Numbered from the stretch's first letter, positions 1 to 14,433 are shown. The stretch is 16,810 nucleotides of DNA from Campylobacteraceae bacterium (GCA_027081065.1 JALWLW010000060.1:1-16810), one strand, 5' to 3'. Notes: generated from the sequence alone by a model not told the origin. Numbers and translations: made by a program.

Positions 1-39
1 TAAAATTTTATCAGTGTTTGACCAGAAATATAAAAATAT

Positions 40-124
40 GGTGAGTTACTCAAGTGGCCAACGAGGGCGGATTGTAAATCCGCTGACTACGTCTTCGAAG
101 GTTCGAATCCTTCACTCACCACCA
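40..124 (+). tRNA. tRNA-Tyr (anticodon GTA)
   Basis: The 7-bp acceptor stem is GGTGAGT (40-46) with ACTCACC (114-120), followed by discriminator A and an encoded CCA (122-124). The anticodon stem GCGGA/TCCGC encloses GTA at 74-76. A long variable arm and GGTTCGAATCC T-arm make this a class II tRNA, as expected for bacterial tRNA-Tyr. It is the first tRNA of a group of three leading into tuf. Bases 1-39 upstream hold nothing I can identify. Confidence 0.97.
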
Positions 125-144
125 TTTGTATATTTAATACTTAT

Positions 145-220
145 GCGGGAATAGCTCAGTGGCTAGAGCCCCTGCCTTCCAAGCAGGATGTCGCGAGTTC
201 GAATCTCGTTTCCCGCTCCA
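145..220 (+). tRNA. tRNA-Gly (anticodon TCC)
   Basis: A complete 76-base cloverleaf with acceptor stem starting GCGGGAA at 145 and ending TTCCCGC, then TCCA (217-220), so CCA is encoded. Anticodon stem CCTGC (171-175)/GCAGG (183-187) with TCC at 178-180. It lies 20 bases after tRNA-Tyr and is probably co-transcribed with it. It reads GGA/GGG glycine codons. Confidence 0.97.
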
Positions 221-329
221 AATAGCATTAAAGTAATCTGGGAGCTGATGTGAAAATTTTATTACTACTTTCACATTATCAATCAAAATCACAAACACTT
301 ATATTATTTTTATAACGTAAATTAGTTAT
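221..329 (+). other. tRNA spacer with 8-bp inverted repeat
   Basis: This 109-base gap between tRNA-Gly and tRNA-Thr has no gene. It contains the inverted repeat ATGTGAAA (248-255)/TTTCACAT (269-276) with a 13-base loop. A possible -10 hexamer TATAAC (311-316) lies 14 bases before tRNA-Thr. Either could reflect tRNA processing or an internal promoter; neither is proven. Confidence 0.3.
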
Positions 330-404
<75 letters not shown>

Positions 405-412
405 GATAAATT

Positions 413-456
413 ATATGGACAAAAGTGTTATAAAACTATAATAGTTTTGTCCATAT
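413..456 (+). repeat. 12-bp dyad enclosing a -10-like hexamer upstream of tuf
   Basis: The arms ATATGGACAAAA (413-424) and TTTTGTCCATAT (445-456) are perfect inverted repeats. The 20 bases between them contain TATAAT (437-442), a consensus -10 hexamer. An alternative hairpin AAAACTA (432-438)/TAGTTTT (442-448) overlaps it. The element begins 8 bases after the mature end of tRNA-Thr. It could be a processing hairpin for the tRNA-tuf transcript, or an operator flanking a promoter. Confidence 0.5.
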
Positions 457-487
457 TATGCTATTTAAAGCAATATAAAAAAGTTTT

Positions 488-496
488 TGATATAAT
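488..496 (+). promoter_or_regulatory. Extended -10 promoter for tuf
   Basis: TGATATAAT fits the extended -10 pattern TGnTATAAT perfectly, with the hexamer at 491-496. The expected start site near 503 leaves a leader of about 34 bases before the tuf ATG. No -35 box is obvious; the preceding stretch is A/T rich, as is common in Campylobacterota sigma-70 promoters. It would let tuf be made independently of the tRNAs. Confidence 0.7.
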
Positions 497-536
497 GTCG
501 AAAATTTTTAAAAAACTAAAACTTAGGAGACCTCAG

Positions 537-1745
537 ATGGCTAAAGAAAAATTTGAACGAACCAAACCCCATGTTAACATTGGAACAATTGGTCACGTCG
601 ATCACGGTAAAACTACATTAACAGCTGCAATTACTGCTGTTTTGGCATTGAAAAATGATTCAGAATTAATGGATTATGATGCAATTGATAATGCTCCAGA
701 AGAAAGAGAAAGAGGAATTACTATTGCTACTTCTCACGTTGAGTATGAAACAGAAACTAGACACTACGCTCACGTAGATTGTCCAGGCCACGCCGATTAC
801 GTTAAAAACATGATTACAGGTGCTGCTCAAATGGACGGTGCTATTCTTGTTATTGCTGCAACTGATGGACCAATGGCTCAAACTAGAGAGCACATTCTTC
901 TTTCTAAGCAAGTTGGTGTACCTTACATCGTAATTTTCTTAAATAAAGAAGATCAACTTGATGAGGAAGATAAAGAGGAGATGTTAGAACTAGTAGAGAT
1001 GGAAGTTAGAGAACTTCTTTCTGAGTACGATTTCCCAGGTGATGATACACCAATCGTAGCTGGTTCTGCATTCCAAGCACTTGAAGAAGCAAAAGCTGGA
1101 ACAGCTGGTGAGTGGTCAGAAAAAATTTACAAACTTATGGATGAAGTAGATGCTTACATTCCAGAGCCTGTAAGAGAAACTGATAAAGATTTCTTAATGC
1201 CAATCGAAGATATCTTTACTATTCAAGGTCGTGGTACTGTTGTAACTGGTAAAATTGATCGTGGTACAGTTTGTGTTGGTAACGATGTTGAAATCGTTGG
1301 TATTAAAGACAACCAAAAAACAACTGTAACAGGTGTTGAAATGTTCCGTAAAGAGATGGATTGTGGTGAAGCTGGAGATAACTGTGGTGTTCTTATCAGA
1401 GGTATCGAAAAATCAGCAGTTGAAAGAGGTATGGTTCTTTGTAAGCCAGGTTCAATTACTCCTCACTCTAAATTTACAGCTGAAGTGTATATTCTTAAAA
1501 AAGAAGAGGGTGGTAGACATACTCCATTCTTTAATAATTACAGACCACAGTTTTATGTAAGAACAACAGATGTTACTGGTTCAATTACACTTGCAGAGGG
1601 TGTTGAGATGGTTATGCCTGGTGATAATGTTACTATTACTGTTGAACTTATCAACCCAGTTGCTCTTGAACAAGGTACTAAGTTTGCCATCCGTGAAGGT
1701 GGTAGAACTGTTGGTGCTGGTGTTGTTGCTGAAATTATTGAGTAG
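537..1745 (+). CDS. tuf: Elongation factor Tu
   Basis: EF-Tu is the GTPase that brings aminoacyl-tRNA to the ribosomal A site. The 402-residue protein has the full set of G motifs: GHVDHGKT (19-26), RGITIAT in switch I, DCPGH around 81-85, NKED around 136-139, and the GSA motif that normally reads GSAL. Beta-barrel domains II and III follow, ending [10 protein letters not shown] as in other EF-Tus. I chose the ATG at 537 because AGGAG lies at 525-529 and the protein then starts [17 protein letters not shown], the family N-terminus. The reading frame is open back to 447, but those 30 extra codons cross the promoter. rpmG follows 5 bases after the stop. This tRNA-linked copy corresponds to E. 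coli tufB; whether there is a second tuf cannot be told here. Confidence 0.98.
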   Translation: MAKEKFERTKPHVNIGTIGHVDHGKTTLTAAITAVLALKNDSELMDYDAIDNAPEERERGITIATSHVEYETETRHYAHVDCPGHADYVKNMITGAAQMDGAILVIAATDGPMAQTREHILLSKQVGVPYIVIFLNKEDQLDEEDKEEMLELVEMEVRELLSEYDFPGDDTPIVAGSAFQALEEAKAGTAGEWSEKIYKLMDEVDAYIPEPVRETDKDFLMPIEDIFTIQGRGTVVTGKIDRGTVCVGNDVEIVGIKDNQKTTVTGVEMFRKEMDCGEAGDNCGVLIRGIEKSAVERGMVLCKPGSITPHSKFTAEVYILKKEEGGRHTPFFNNYRPQFYVRTTDVTGSITLAEGVEMVMPGDNVTITVELINPVALEQGTKFAIREGGRTVGAGVVAEIIE

Positions 1746-1750
1746 TCACT

Positions 1751-1903
1751 ATGAGAGAGACAATTCACTTAGGTTGTGAGAAGTGTACAAGACGTAACTA
1801 TCACACCACTAAGAATAAAAGAAATACTGCTGAAAAACTTGCTTTAAAAAAGTATTGTAAGTGGTGTAAGTGTCATACGACACACAAAGAGATGAAACTT
1901 TAA
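1751..1903 (+). CDS. rpmG: Ribosomal protein L33 (bL33), zinc-ribbon form
   Basis: A 50-residue basic protein of the large ribosomal subunit starting MRETIHLGCEKC. It contains two CxxC pairs, C9/C12 and C36/C39, so it is the zinc-binding (C+) type of L33. The central TKNKRNT and final KYCKWCKCHTTHKEMKL are typical of the family. It starts 5 bases after tuf, without a strong ribosome-binding site of its own beyond GAG near the tuf stop, so it is probably translated from the tuf transcript. The tuf-rpmG-tRNA-Trp-secE-nusG order is common in Campylobacterota. The function is certain. The ATG is the only sensible start. Confidence 0.96.
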   Translation: MRETIHLGCEKCTRRNYHTTKNKRNTAEKLALKKYCKWCKCHTTHKEMKL

Positions 1904-1921
1904 TAAGTTTTTTGCTTTTTT

Positions 1922-1945
1922 AGAGAGGCTTCTTAGAGCCTCTCT
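1922..1945 (+). terminator. Hairpin between rpmG and tRNA-Trp
   Basis: A perfect 9-bp stem, AGAGAGGCT (1922-1930) and AGCCTCTCT (1937-1945), with a 6-base loop, is followed by TTATTCTT, a weak U-tract. It ends only 7 bases before tRNA-Trp. It may partially terminate the tuf-rpmG transcript or mark a cleavage site for tRNA 5' maturation. Confidence 0.5.
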
Positions 1946-1952
1946 TATTCTT

Positions 1953-2028
1953 AGGCCAATAGCTCAGTTGGTAGAGCACTGGTCTCCAAAACCAGGTGCC
2001 GGGGGTTCGAGTCCCTCTTGGCCTGCCA
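1953..2028 (+). tRNA. tRNA-Trp (anticodon CCA)
   Basis: Acceptor stem AGGCCAA (1953-1959) pairs with TTGGCCT (2018-2024), then G and an encoded CCA (2026-2028). Anticodon stem CTGGT (1979-1983)/ACCAG (1991-1995) encloses CCA at 1986-1988. It is 20 bases before secE. With no room for a promoter there, secE-nusG is probably read from a transcript that includes this tRNA. Confidence 0.97.
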
Positions 2029-2048
2029 TAATTTAAAAGGTAAATAGA

Positions 2049-2231
2049 ATGGAAAAATTAACAACATATTTTGCACACGTTAAAGAAGAGATTCAAAAAG
2101 TTATATTTCCAACAAAAACACAAGTAAGACAAGCATTTTTTGCAGTTTTCATCGTGGTAACAGTGATATCAATTTTTTTAGCACTTGTTGACTTATTGAT
2201 GTCATCAATCGTAACATCAGTAGTAGGTTAA
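2049..2231 (+). CDS. secE: Preprotein translocase subunit SecE
   Basis: SecE clamps SecY in the SecYEG protein-export channel of the inner membrane. This is the short, 60-residue single-span form. It has an amphipathic N-terminal helix with the family pattern around VKEEIQKVIFPTKTQ (11-25), then one membrane helix at about 29-50 (FFAVFIVVTVISIFLALVDLL). E. coli SecE is longer because of two extra helices. AAAGG at 2036-2040 precedes the ATG. It is followed after one base by nusG, so translational coupling is likely. The secE-nusG pairing is nearly universal in bacteria. Confidence 0.96.
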   Translation: MEKLTTYFAHVKEEIQKVIFPTKTQVRQAFFAVFIVVTVISIFLALVDLLMSSIVTSVVG

Positions 2232-2232
2232 G

Positions 2233-2763
2233 ATGGCATTTCAGTGGTATGCAATACAGGTTTATTCAGGGTCTGAAAAAGCTGTAAAAAAAGGAATTGA
2301 ACTTTTAGCTGTTGAAAATGGGATTGAAGATCAAGTAGAAAGTGTTATTGTCCCCATCGAAGAAGTCATAGAAGTTAAAAATGGTGAGAAAAAAATAACA
2401 GAGCGTGTGCTTTATTCTGGTTATGTTTTTGCCAATGTAGATTTAGATACAGCACTTTGGCATAAAGTTCAATCTTTACCACGGGTATCTCGTTTTATTG
2501 GAGAAGGTAAAACAGCGACACCATTATCACCTGCTGATATTAAAGTGATTTTAGAAAAAATGGAAAAGAAAGCTGCACCACGCCCTAAAATTGATTTTGA
2601 AAATGGAGAAATGGTTCGTATTATAGATGGACCTTTTGCTAACTTTACAGGTATGGTTGAAGAATATGATCTTGATCATGGTAAGTTAAAACTCAATGTT
2701 TCAATTTTTGGTAGAAATACACCAGTAGAAATCTTGTATACACAAGTAGAAAAAATAATATAA
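2233..2763 (+). CDS. nusG: Transcription termination/antitermination factor NusG
   Basis: NusG binds the clamp of elongating RNA polymerase and bridges it to Rho or to ribosomal protein S10. The 176 residues include the N-terminal NGN domain (starting FQWYAIQVYSGSEKAV, with the hydrophobic patch around YSGYVFANVDL and the FIGEGKTATPLS region). The C-terminal KOW domain follows from about residue 125 (NGEMVRIIDGPFANFTGMVEE) to VEKII. The length is close to E. coli NusG (181). The start is one base after the secE stop and lacks a strong ribosome-binding site, so it probably depends on secE translation. A canonical terminator follows, ending this transcription unit before rplK. Confidence 0.97.
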   Translation: MAFQWYAIQVYSGSEKAVKKGIELLAVENGIEDQVESVIVPIEEVIEVKNGEKKITERVLYSGYVFANVDLDTALWHKVQSLPRVSRFIGEGKTATPLSPADIKVILEKMEKKAAPRPKIDFENGEMVRIIDGPFANFTGMVEEYDLDHGKLKLNVSIFGRNTPVEILYTQVEKII

Positions 2764-2770
2764 TATATAG

Positions 2771-2801
2771 GGGATAAAGTTTTAACTTTATCCCTTTTTT
2801 T
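2771..2801 (+). terminator. Intrinsic terminator after nusG
   Basis: The stem GGGATAAAG pairs with CTTTATCCC (extendable to 11 bp: 2771-2781 with 2784-2794) and is followed by seven T residues (2795-2801). It lies 8 bases after the nusG stop. It should end or attenuate the secE-nusG transcript, separating it from rplKAJL-rpoBC. Confidence 0.85.
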
Positions 2802-2811
2802 ATGTAAACAT

Positions 2812-2850
2812 TTCATTAATAAAAATAATATTTTTATTAATGAAGTTTTT
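2812..2850 (+). terminator. Second AT-rich hairpin upstream of rplK
   Basis: A perfect 15-bp inverted repeat, 2812-2826 with 2830-2844 (arm beginning TTCATTAATAAAA), has a 3-base loop and is followed by G and five T residues. It is A/T only except for one pair. It could be a second, back-up terminator or a DNA-level palindrome next to the rplK promoter. Confidence 0.45.
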
Positions 2851-2855
2851 ATTTT

Positions 2856-2861
2856 TAAAAT
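2856..2861 (+). promoter_or_regulatory. Possible -10 box for rplK operon
   Basis: TAAAAT matches five of six bases of the -10 consensus and lies after the two hairpins and 18 bases before the AAGGAG of rplK. A promoter is expected here because the nusG terminator precedes it. No clear -35 is visible, and other A/T hexamers nearby would fit almost as well. Confidence 0.3.
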
Positions 2862-2890
2862 AAACGACTATTTAATCTAAGGAGATAATG

Positions 2891-3316
2891 ATGGCAAAAA
2901 AAGTAACTGAAAAGTTCAAAATGATGATTCCTGCTGGATCAGCTAATCCATCACCACCAGTAGGACCAGCACTTGGTCAACGTGGTGTAAATATTATGGA
3001 ATTTTGTAAAGCATTTAATGAAAAAACAAAAGATAAAATGGGATTTAAAATTCCAGTTATTGTAACTGTTTATGCTGATAAATCTTTTACATTTGAAACA
3101 AAGCAACCACCTGCATCAGAGCTTATTATGAAAGCTGTTGGTATTAAAAAAGGTACAGATAACCCTATTACAAATAAAGTAGGAACACTTACAGCAGCTC
3201 AAATTGATGAGATTGTTGAAAAGAAAATTGCTGATTTAAACACAGATGATAAAGAGATGGCTGCAAAAATTATTGCTGGTACATGTCGTTCAATGGGTGT
3301 TGATATCGCTGGTTAA
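2891..3316 (+). CDS. rplK: Ribosomal protein L11 (uL11)
   Basis: L11 forms the GTPase-associated centre with the L10-L12 stalk on 23S rRNA. The 141-residue protein has the N-terminal domain proline run around 20-26 ([13 protein letters not shown]), the site affected by thiostrepton, and the C-terminal RNA-binding domain ending [12 protein letters not shown]. The usual family form is GTARSMG; here Cys replaces Ala. Two in-frame ATGs sit back to back. I prefer 2891 because AAGGAG (2879-2884) is 6 bases away, against 3 for the ATG at 2888, and because the protein then begins MAKKV as in relatives. It is the first gene of rplKAJL-rpoBC. Confidence 0.96.
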   Translation: MAKKVTEKFKMMIPAGSANPSPPVGPALGQRGVNIMEFCKAFNEKTKDKMGFKIPVIVTVYADKSFTFETKQPPASELIMKAVGIKKGTDNPITNKVGTLTAAQIDEIVEKKIADLNTDDKEMAAKIIAGTCRSMGVDIAG

Positions 3317-3393
3317 TTCGATTTTATCGAAAAAGTTTAATGGTCGATTTTTCGACCCTATACCACTCTGAAAGTGGGAGATTTATATCGTGG
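3317..3393 (+). promoter_or_regulatory. Structured rplK-rplA spacer, candidate L1 autoregulatory site
   Basis: Three hairpins occupy the 86-base gap: TTCGAT/ATCGAA (3317-3331), GGTCGA/TCGACC (3342-3357, loop TTTT) and CCACT/AGTGG (3363-3377). The last is followed by GGAG, giving GTGGGAG (3374-3380), and an alternative partner GTGG lies at 3390-3393 beside the rplA ribosome-binding site. TACCAC and GTGGGAG are the two strands of the L1-binding helix in 23S rRNA, as I recall the E. coli sequence. L1 is known to repress its own operon by mimicry of that site. The assignment here is inference. Confidence 0.45.
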
Positions 3394-3402
3394 AGAAATT
3401 CA

Positions 3403-4113
3403 ATGAAAAAAATAAGTAAAAAAAGAGTGGCACTTTTAGAAAAAGTAGATGCCGAAAAAAATTATTCTATAGCAGAAGCTACAGCACTATTAGCTGATTT
3501 AAAATCAGCTAAATTTGATGAAACTGTAGAGATAGCACTTAACTTAAATGTTGACCCAAGACATGCAGATCAAATGCTTAGAGGTTCAGTAGTTCTTCCA
3601 AATGGAACAGGGAAAAAAGTTAGAGTTGCAGTATTTGCAAAAGATGACAAAGCTGATGAAGCAAAAGCTGCTGGTGCTGATTTAGTTGGTTCTGATGAAT
3701 TGATTGAAGCAATTCAAGCTGGTAATATTGATTTTGATACGGTTATTGCAACACCTAACATGATGGGAACACTTGGTAAAGTAGCTAGAATTTTAGGACC
3801 AAAAGGTTTAATGCCTAACCCTAAAACAGGAACCGTTACTATGGATGTAGCTAAAGCTGTTACTGAAGCTAAAGGTGGTAAAGTAAACTTTAGAACAGAC
3901 AAGAAAGGGAACATCCACGCTGGAATTGGAAAAGTCTCTTTTGGTGCTGAAAAAATTAAAGAGAATTTAGAAACTTTTGTTCAGACTATCAACAAAGTTA
4001 AACCAGCTTCTGCTAAAGGAAGATACATACTTAATGGTGCATTGTCTTTGACTATGAGTCCTGCTGTAACACTTGATACAACAGAACTTTTAGATATGAA
4101 AGCAAAAGCGTAA
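3403..4113 (+). CDS. rplA: Ribosomal protein L1 (uL1)
   Basis: L1 forms the mobile stalk near the E site and, in many bacteria, represses translation of its own mRNA. The 236 residues show the core signature [14 protein letters not shown] (132-145) and the conserved [23 protein letters not shown] stretch in two parts near the C-terminal third. I chose ATG 3403: GGAG at 3392-3395 is 7 bases upstream and the protein starts [16 protein letters not shown], like relatives. The reading frame is open to an ATG at 3340, but those 21 codons run through the spacer hairpins and resemble no L1. The length matches the family (about 234). It is co-transcribed with rplK. Confidence 0.96.
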   Translation: MKKISKKRVALLEKVDAEKNYSIAEATALLADLKSAKFDETVEIALNLNVDPRHADQMLRGSVVLPNGTGKKVRVAVFAKDDKADEAKAAGADLVGSDELIEAIQAGNIDFDTVIATPNMMGTLGKVARILGPKGLMPNPKTGTVTMDVAKAVTEAKGGKVNFRTDKKGNIHAGIGKVSFGAEKIKENLETFVQTINKVKPASAKGRYILNGALSLTMSPAVTLDTTELLDMKAKA

Positions 4114-4132
4114 GCCTAAAGCTTAGGATAAA

Positions 4133-4160
4133 AAGGGGTTAGACTTAAGTCTGACCCCTT
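4133..4160 (+). terminator. Strong hairpin after rplA
   Basis: A 12-bp stem with one G-T wobble, 4133-4144 (AAGGGGTTAGAC) and 4149-4160 (GTCTGACCCCTT), has the loop TTAA and is followed by CTTTATCTTTTCCTTT. The T-rich tail is broken by C and A, so termination may be partial. It could tune the amounts of rplJL relative to rplKA, or form part of the rplJ leader. Confidence 0.55.
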
Positions 4161-4208
4161 CTTTATCTTTTCCTTTATGCTTGGCATAGAATGATTTTAG
4201 GCTATAGA

Positions 4209-4272
4209 TAATAGGGGCGAGAGCTTAATTAATATACTTGAAAGAGTATATGTGTTGAAAAACACCCTATTA
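4209..4272 (+). promoter_or_regulatory. Candidate L10 leader upstream of rplJ
   Basis: A basal helix TAATAGGG (4209-4216)/CCCTATTA (4265-4272) encloses two hairpins: ATATACT/AGTATAT (4232-4251, loop TGAAAG) and GTGTT/AACAC (4252-4265, GAAA tetraloop). A purine-rich single strand (GCGAGAGC, 4217-4224) lies between. Position, branching and size fit the L10-leader type of element, by which the L10-(L12)n complex represses rplJ translation. Assignment is from architecture, not from a covariance search. Confidence 0.55.
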
Positions 4273-4291
4273 GAAGTCGAAAGGAGAATAA

Positions 4292-4777
4292 ATGACTAGA
4301 ACAGAAAAAGAAGCTATTGTAAATGAGCTATCAACTGCTTTTGCTGAACAGGGTGCTGTAATCGTTTGTGATTACAAAGGTATGACTGTTGAAGCATTAG
4401 AAGGTGTTAGAGCAATGGCTAGAGAAAATGATGTAAATGTTAGAGTAGTTAAAAATACACTTGCAGGAATTGCCCTTAAAAATGCAAACTGTGAGGAGTT
4501 AGAACTTCTTGATAACAACATCTTTATCTGGGGTGAAGATCAGATTGCTACTTGTAAAGTGGCTGATAAATCTGCTATTGCTAACAAAGATAACTTTTCA
4601 ATCAAAACTGGTGTAATTGAGTCTAAAGTTGCTGACTTAGCAACGATTGAAGCGATGGCTAAATTACCTGGTAGAGAAGAACTTCTTGGTATGTTACTTA
4701 ATGTTTGGAATGGTCCAGCTCGTGCTATTACGATTGGTCTTCAAGCATTAGCTACTAAGAAAGAAGAAGAGGCGTAG
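4292..4777 (+). CDS. rplJ: Ribosomal protein L10 (uL10)
   Basis: L10 anchors L7/L12 dimers to the ribosome base of the stalk. The 161-residue protein starts MTRTEKEAIVNELS, has the RNA-binding N-terminal domain with GMTVEALEGVRAMAREN and VRVVKNTLAGIAL, and ends in the helix that carries L12 (from about 125, LPGREELLGMLLNVWNGPARAITIGLQAL). AAGGAG at 4281-4286 is 5 bases before the ATG. The 178-base upstream spacer is rich in secondary structure (see the candidate leader). The L10-L12 complex is the usual repressor of this part of the operon. Confidence 0.96.
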   Translation: MTRTEKEAIVNELSTAFAEQGAVIVCDYKGMTVEALEGVRAMARENDVNVRVVKNTLAGIALKNANCEELELLDNNIFIWGEDQIATCKVADKSAIANKDNFSIKTGVIESKVADLATIEAMAKLPGREELLGMLLNVWNGPARAITIGLQALATKKEEEA

Positions 4778-4787
4778 ATTTCGTACG

Positions 4788-4811
4788 ATTAACTCTTGTT
4801 TGAGGGTTAAT
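4788..4811 (+). other. Hairpin in the rplJ-rplL spacer
   Basis: ATTAACTCTT (4788-4797) pairs with GAGGGTTAAT (4802-4811) over 10 bp with two G-T wobbles and loop GTTT. No T-tract follows, so this is not a normal terminator. L12 is needed in several copies per ribosome, so a hairpin here may protect or process the rplL message. That role is inference. Confidence 0.4.
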
Positions 4812-4862
4812 TAAAAACGATTAAACTTTATAAATAAAAATGAATGATTAAAGGAATTAATT

Positions 4863-5234
4863 ATGGCAACAACTAAAGAAGATGTATTAGAGTTTATCTC
4901 AAACATGTCAGTACTTGAGCTTTCTGAGCTTGTAAAAGAATTTGAAGAGCACTTTGGTGTATCTGCACAAGCTACTGTGGTAGCTGGTGGAGCAGATACA
5001 GGTGCAGTAGCATCTGAAGAACAAACAGAGTTTGATGTTGTTCTTACAGATGCTGGAGCTAAAAAAATCAATGCAATTAAAGTTGTAAGAGCAGTTACTG
5101 GTCTTGGACTTAAAGAAGCAAAAGCCGCTGTTGAAGAAGTTCCAACAACACTTAAAGAAGCTTGTTCCAAAGAAGAAGCTGAAGAGATTAAAAAACAAAT
5201 TGAAGAAGCTGGTGCTTCTTGTGAACTTAAATAA
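4863..5234 (+). CDS. rplL: Ribosomal protein L7/L12 (bL12)
   Basis: L7/L12 is the multicopy stalk protein that recruits translational GTPases. The 123 residues comprise the dimerising N-terminal helices ([25 protein letters not shown]), an Ala/Gly/Val-rich hinge at about 37-50, and the globular C-terminal domain ([20 protein letters not shown] and [15 protein letters not shown]). The C-terminal part has Cys residues (ACSKEE and ASCELK). AAAGG at 4850-4854 is 8 bases before the ATG. It is followed by an unusual 245-base spacer before rpoB. Confidence 0.97.
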   Translation: MATTKEDVLEFISNMSVLELSELVKEFEEHFGVSAQATVVAGGADTGAVASEEQTEFDVVLTDAGAKKINAIKVVRAVTGLGLKEAKAAVEEVPTTLKEACSKEEAEEIKKQIEEAGASCELK

Positions 5235-5252
5235 GTCTACTTTGACTTATAA

Positions 5253-5281
5253 ATTTCAAATGGACTTTATCCATTTGAAAT
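5253..5281 (+). other. 12-bp hairpin after rplL
   Basis: A perfect stem ATTTCAAATGGA (5253-5264)/TCCATTTGAAAT (5270-5281) with a 5-base loop lies 18 bases after the rplL stop. What follows is ATTAAAAATATTT, not a T-run, so it resembles a 3'-end or RNase processing hairpin more than an intrinsic terminator. In E. coli the rplL-rpoB spacer likewise contains an attenuator and an RNase III site. Confidence 0.5.
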
Positions 5282-5305
5282 ATTAAAAATATTTAGATTC
5301 TTTCT

Positions 5306-5361
5306 TCTACTGCATTAGTAACAGTAGATTATATTTTTTGTATAGCATTAGTAACTATACA
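5306..5361 (+). promoter_or_regulatory. Twin hairpins with identical 9-base loops upstream of rpoB
   Basis: Hairpin 1 has stem TCTACTG (5306-5312)/CAGTAGA (5322-5328). Hairpin 2 has stem TGTATAG (5339-5345)/CTATACA (5355-5361). Both present the same loop, CATTAGTAA (5313-5321 and 5346-5354), 33 bases apart. The stems differ in sequence but are each perfectly paired. Identical loops on unrelated stems suggest that an RNA structure with a defined loop is recognised. I do not know a described element of this form; the position suggests control of rpoBC. Confidence 0.6.
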
Positions 5362-5389
5362 GTAATCAATTAAAATTTTAATTATTTGT

Positions 5390-5435
5390 TAGATATATAA
5401 ACAAGCTATTGGTCAATAGTTTTTTTGTATATCTA
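5390..5435 (+). terminator. Long hairpin with embedded terminator-like element before rpoB
   Basis: Bases 5390-5410 pair with 5415-5435 over 21 positions with one C-T mismatch and a few G-T wobbles, loop GGTC. Its apical part, 5403-5410/5415-5422 (AAGCTATT/AATAGTTT), is followed by a run of seven T residues at 5420-5426. On its own that part would look like an intrinsic terminator. It ends 44 bases before the rpoB start, so it may act as an attenuator or as a double-strand processing site. Confidence 0.5.
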
Positions 5436-5470
5436 TACATTAACCACTTAACATAAACATACTAATATAA

Positions 5471-14160
<8,690 letters not shown>

Positions 14161-14169
14161 GACTTCTGT

Positions 14170-14198
14170 TTGCAGACAAGATTTTATCTTGTCTGCAA
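14170..14198 (+). terminator. Stem-loop after rpoC
   Basis: A perfect 13-bp stem TTGCAGACAAGAT (14170-14182)/ATCTTGTCTGCAA (14186-14198) with loop TTT begins 10 bases after the rpoC stop. Neither strand shows a T-tract after it. It lies between convergent genes (rpoC and the minus-strand CPXCG gene) and may stabilise the 3' ends of both transcripts. Intrinsic termination without a U-tract is uncertain. Confidence 0.5.
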
Positions 14199-14210
14199 TG
14201 AACTCAAACG

Positions 14211-14393
14211 TTAAATTCCTTCCATCTGCATTGCAGAAAAATTAATCAATTTCTCTCCTAAAAATTTAAATGATAATTCAATTGGTCGACAGCAAACTTC
14301 ACAATCTTCAATATAGCCTGTTGTCTCTTCTTCATTATCTGAAATCATAGATATTCTTTCCCAGCAATAGGGACAAGTAAAAAAGTGTTCCAT
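14211..14393 (-). CDS. CPXCG motif-containing cysteine-rich protein
   Basis: A 60-residue protein with two metal-binding-like pairs: C7PYC10 near the start (TCPYCWE) and C31EVC34 (YIEDCEVCCRPI). The spacing and the phrase YIEDCxVCCRPI match the small CPXCG family (Pfam Cys_rich_CPXG). The function of that family is unknown; zinc binding is an inference. Start ATG at 14393 is preceded on the minus strand by AAGAGG (14401-14406) and an extended -10 (14421-14429). It converges on rpoC. The acidic stretch DNEEET separates the two pairs. Confidence 0.88.
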   Translation of the reverse strand: MEHFFTCPYCWERISMISDNEEETTGYIEDCEVCCRPIELSFKFLGEKLINFSAMQMEGI

Positions 14394-14420
14394 TTATTTT
14401 CCTCTTAGTTTAAGATGAAG

Positions 14421-14429
14421 AGTATAACA
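14421..14429 (-). promoter_or_regulatory. Extended -10 promoter for the CPXCG gene
   Basis: Read on the minus strand, the sequence is TGTTATACT, a TGn extended -10 with hexamer TATACT (14426 to 14421). It lies in the 40-base gap between the stop of the upstream minus-strand gene and the CPXCG gene, 27 bases before the ATG. It suggests that the 60-residue protein is transcribed on its own. Confidence 0.6.
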
Positions 14430-14433
14430 AATT

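Noticed and set aside
447..536. Upstream extension of the tuf reading frame by 30 codons
   Set aside because: It crosses the extended -10 promoter, lacks a ribosome-binding site, and EF-Tu normally starts MAKEKF, which has AGGAG in front of it at 537.
3340..3402. Start of rplA at the ATG at 3340
   Set aside because: The 21 extra residues are encoded by the hairpin-rich spacer and match no L1 N-terminus; ATG 3403 has GGAG at the right distance.
4811..5198. Long minus-strand open frames opposite rplL
   Set aside because: They are shadows of rplL, with repetitive low-complexity Phe/Ser/Cys translations and no ribosome-binding sites.
5312..5355. CRISPR or simple direct repeat from the two copies of GCATTAGTAAC
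   Set aside because: Only two copies are present, 33 bases apart, and each is the loop of a perfectly paired hairpin, so RNA structure explains them better.
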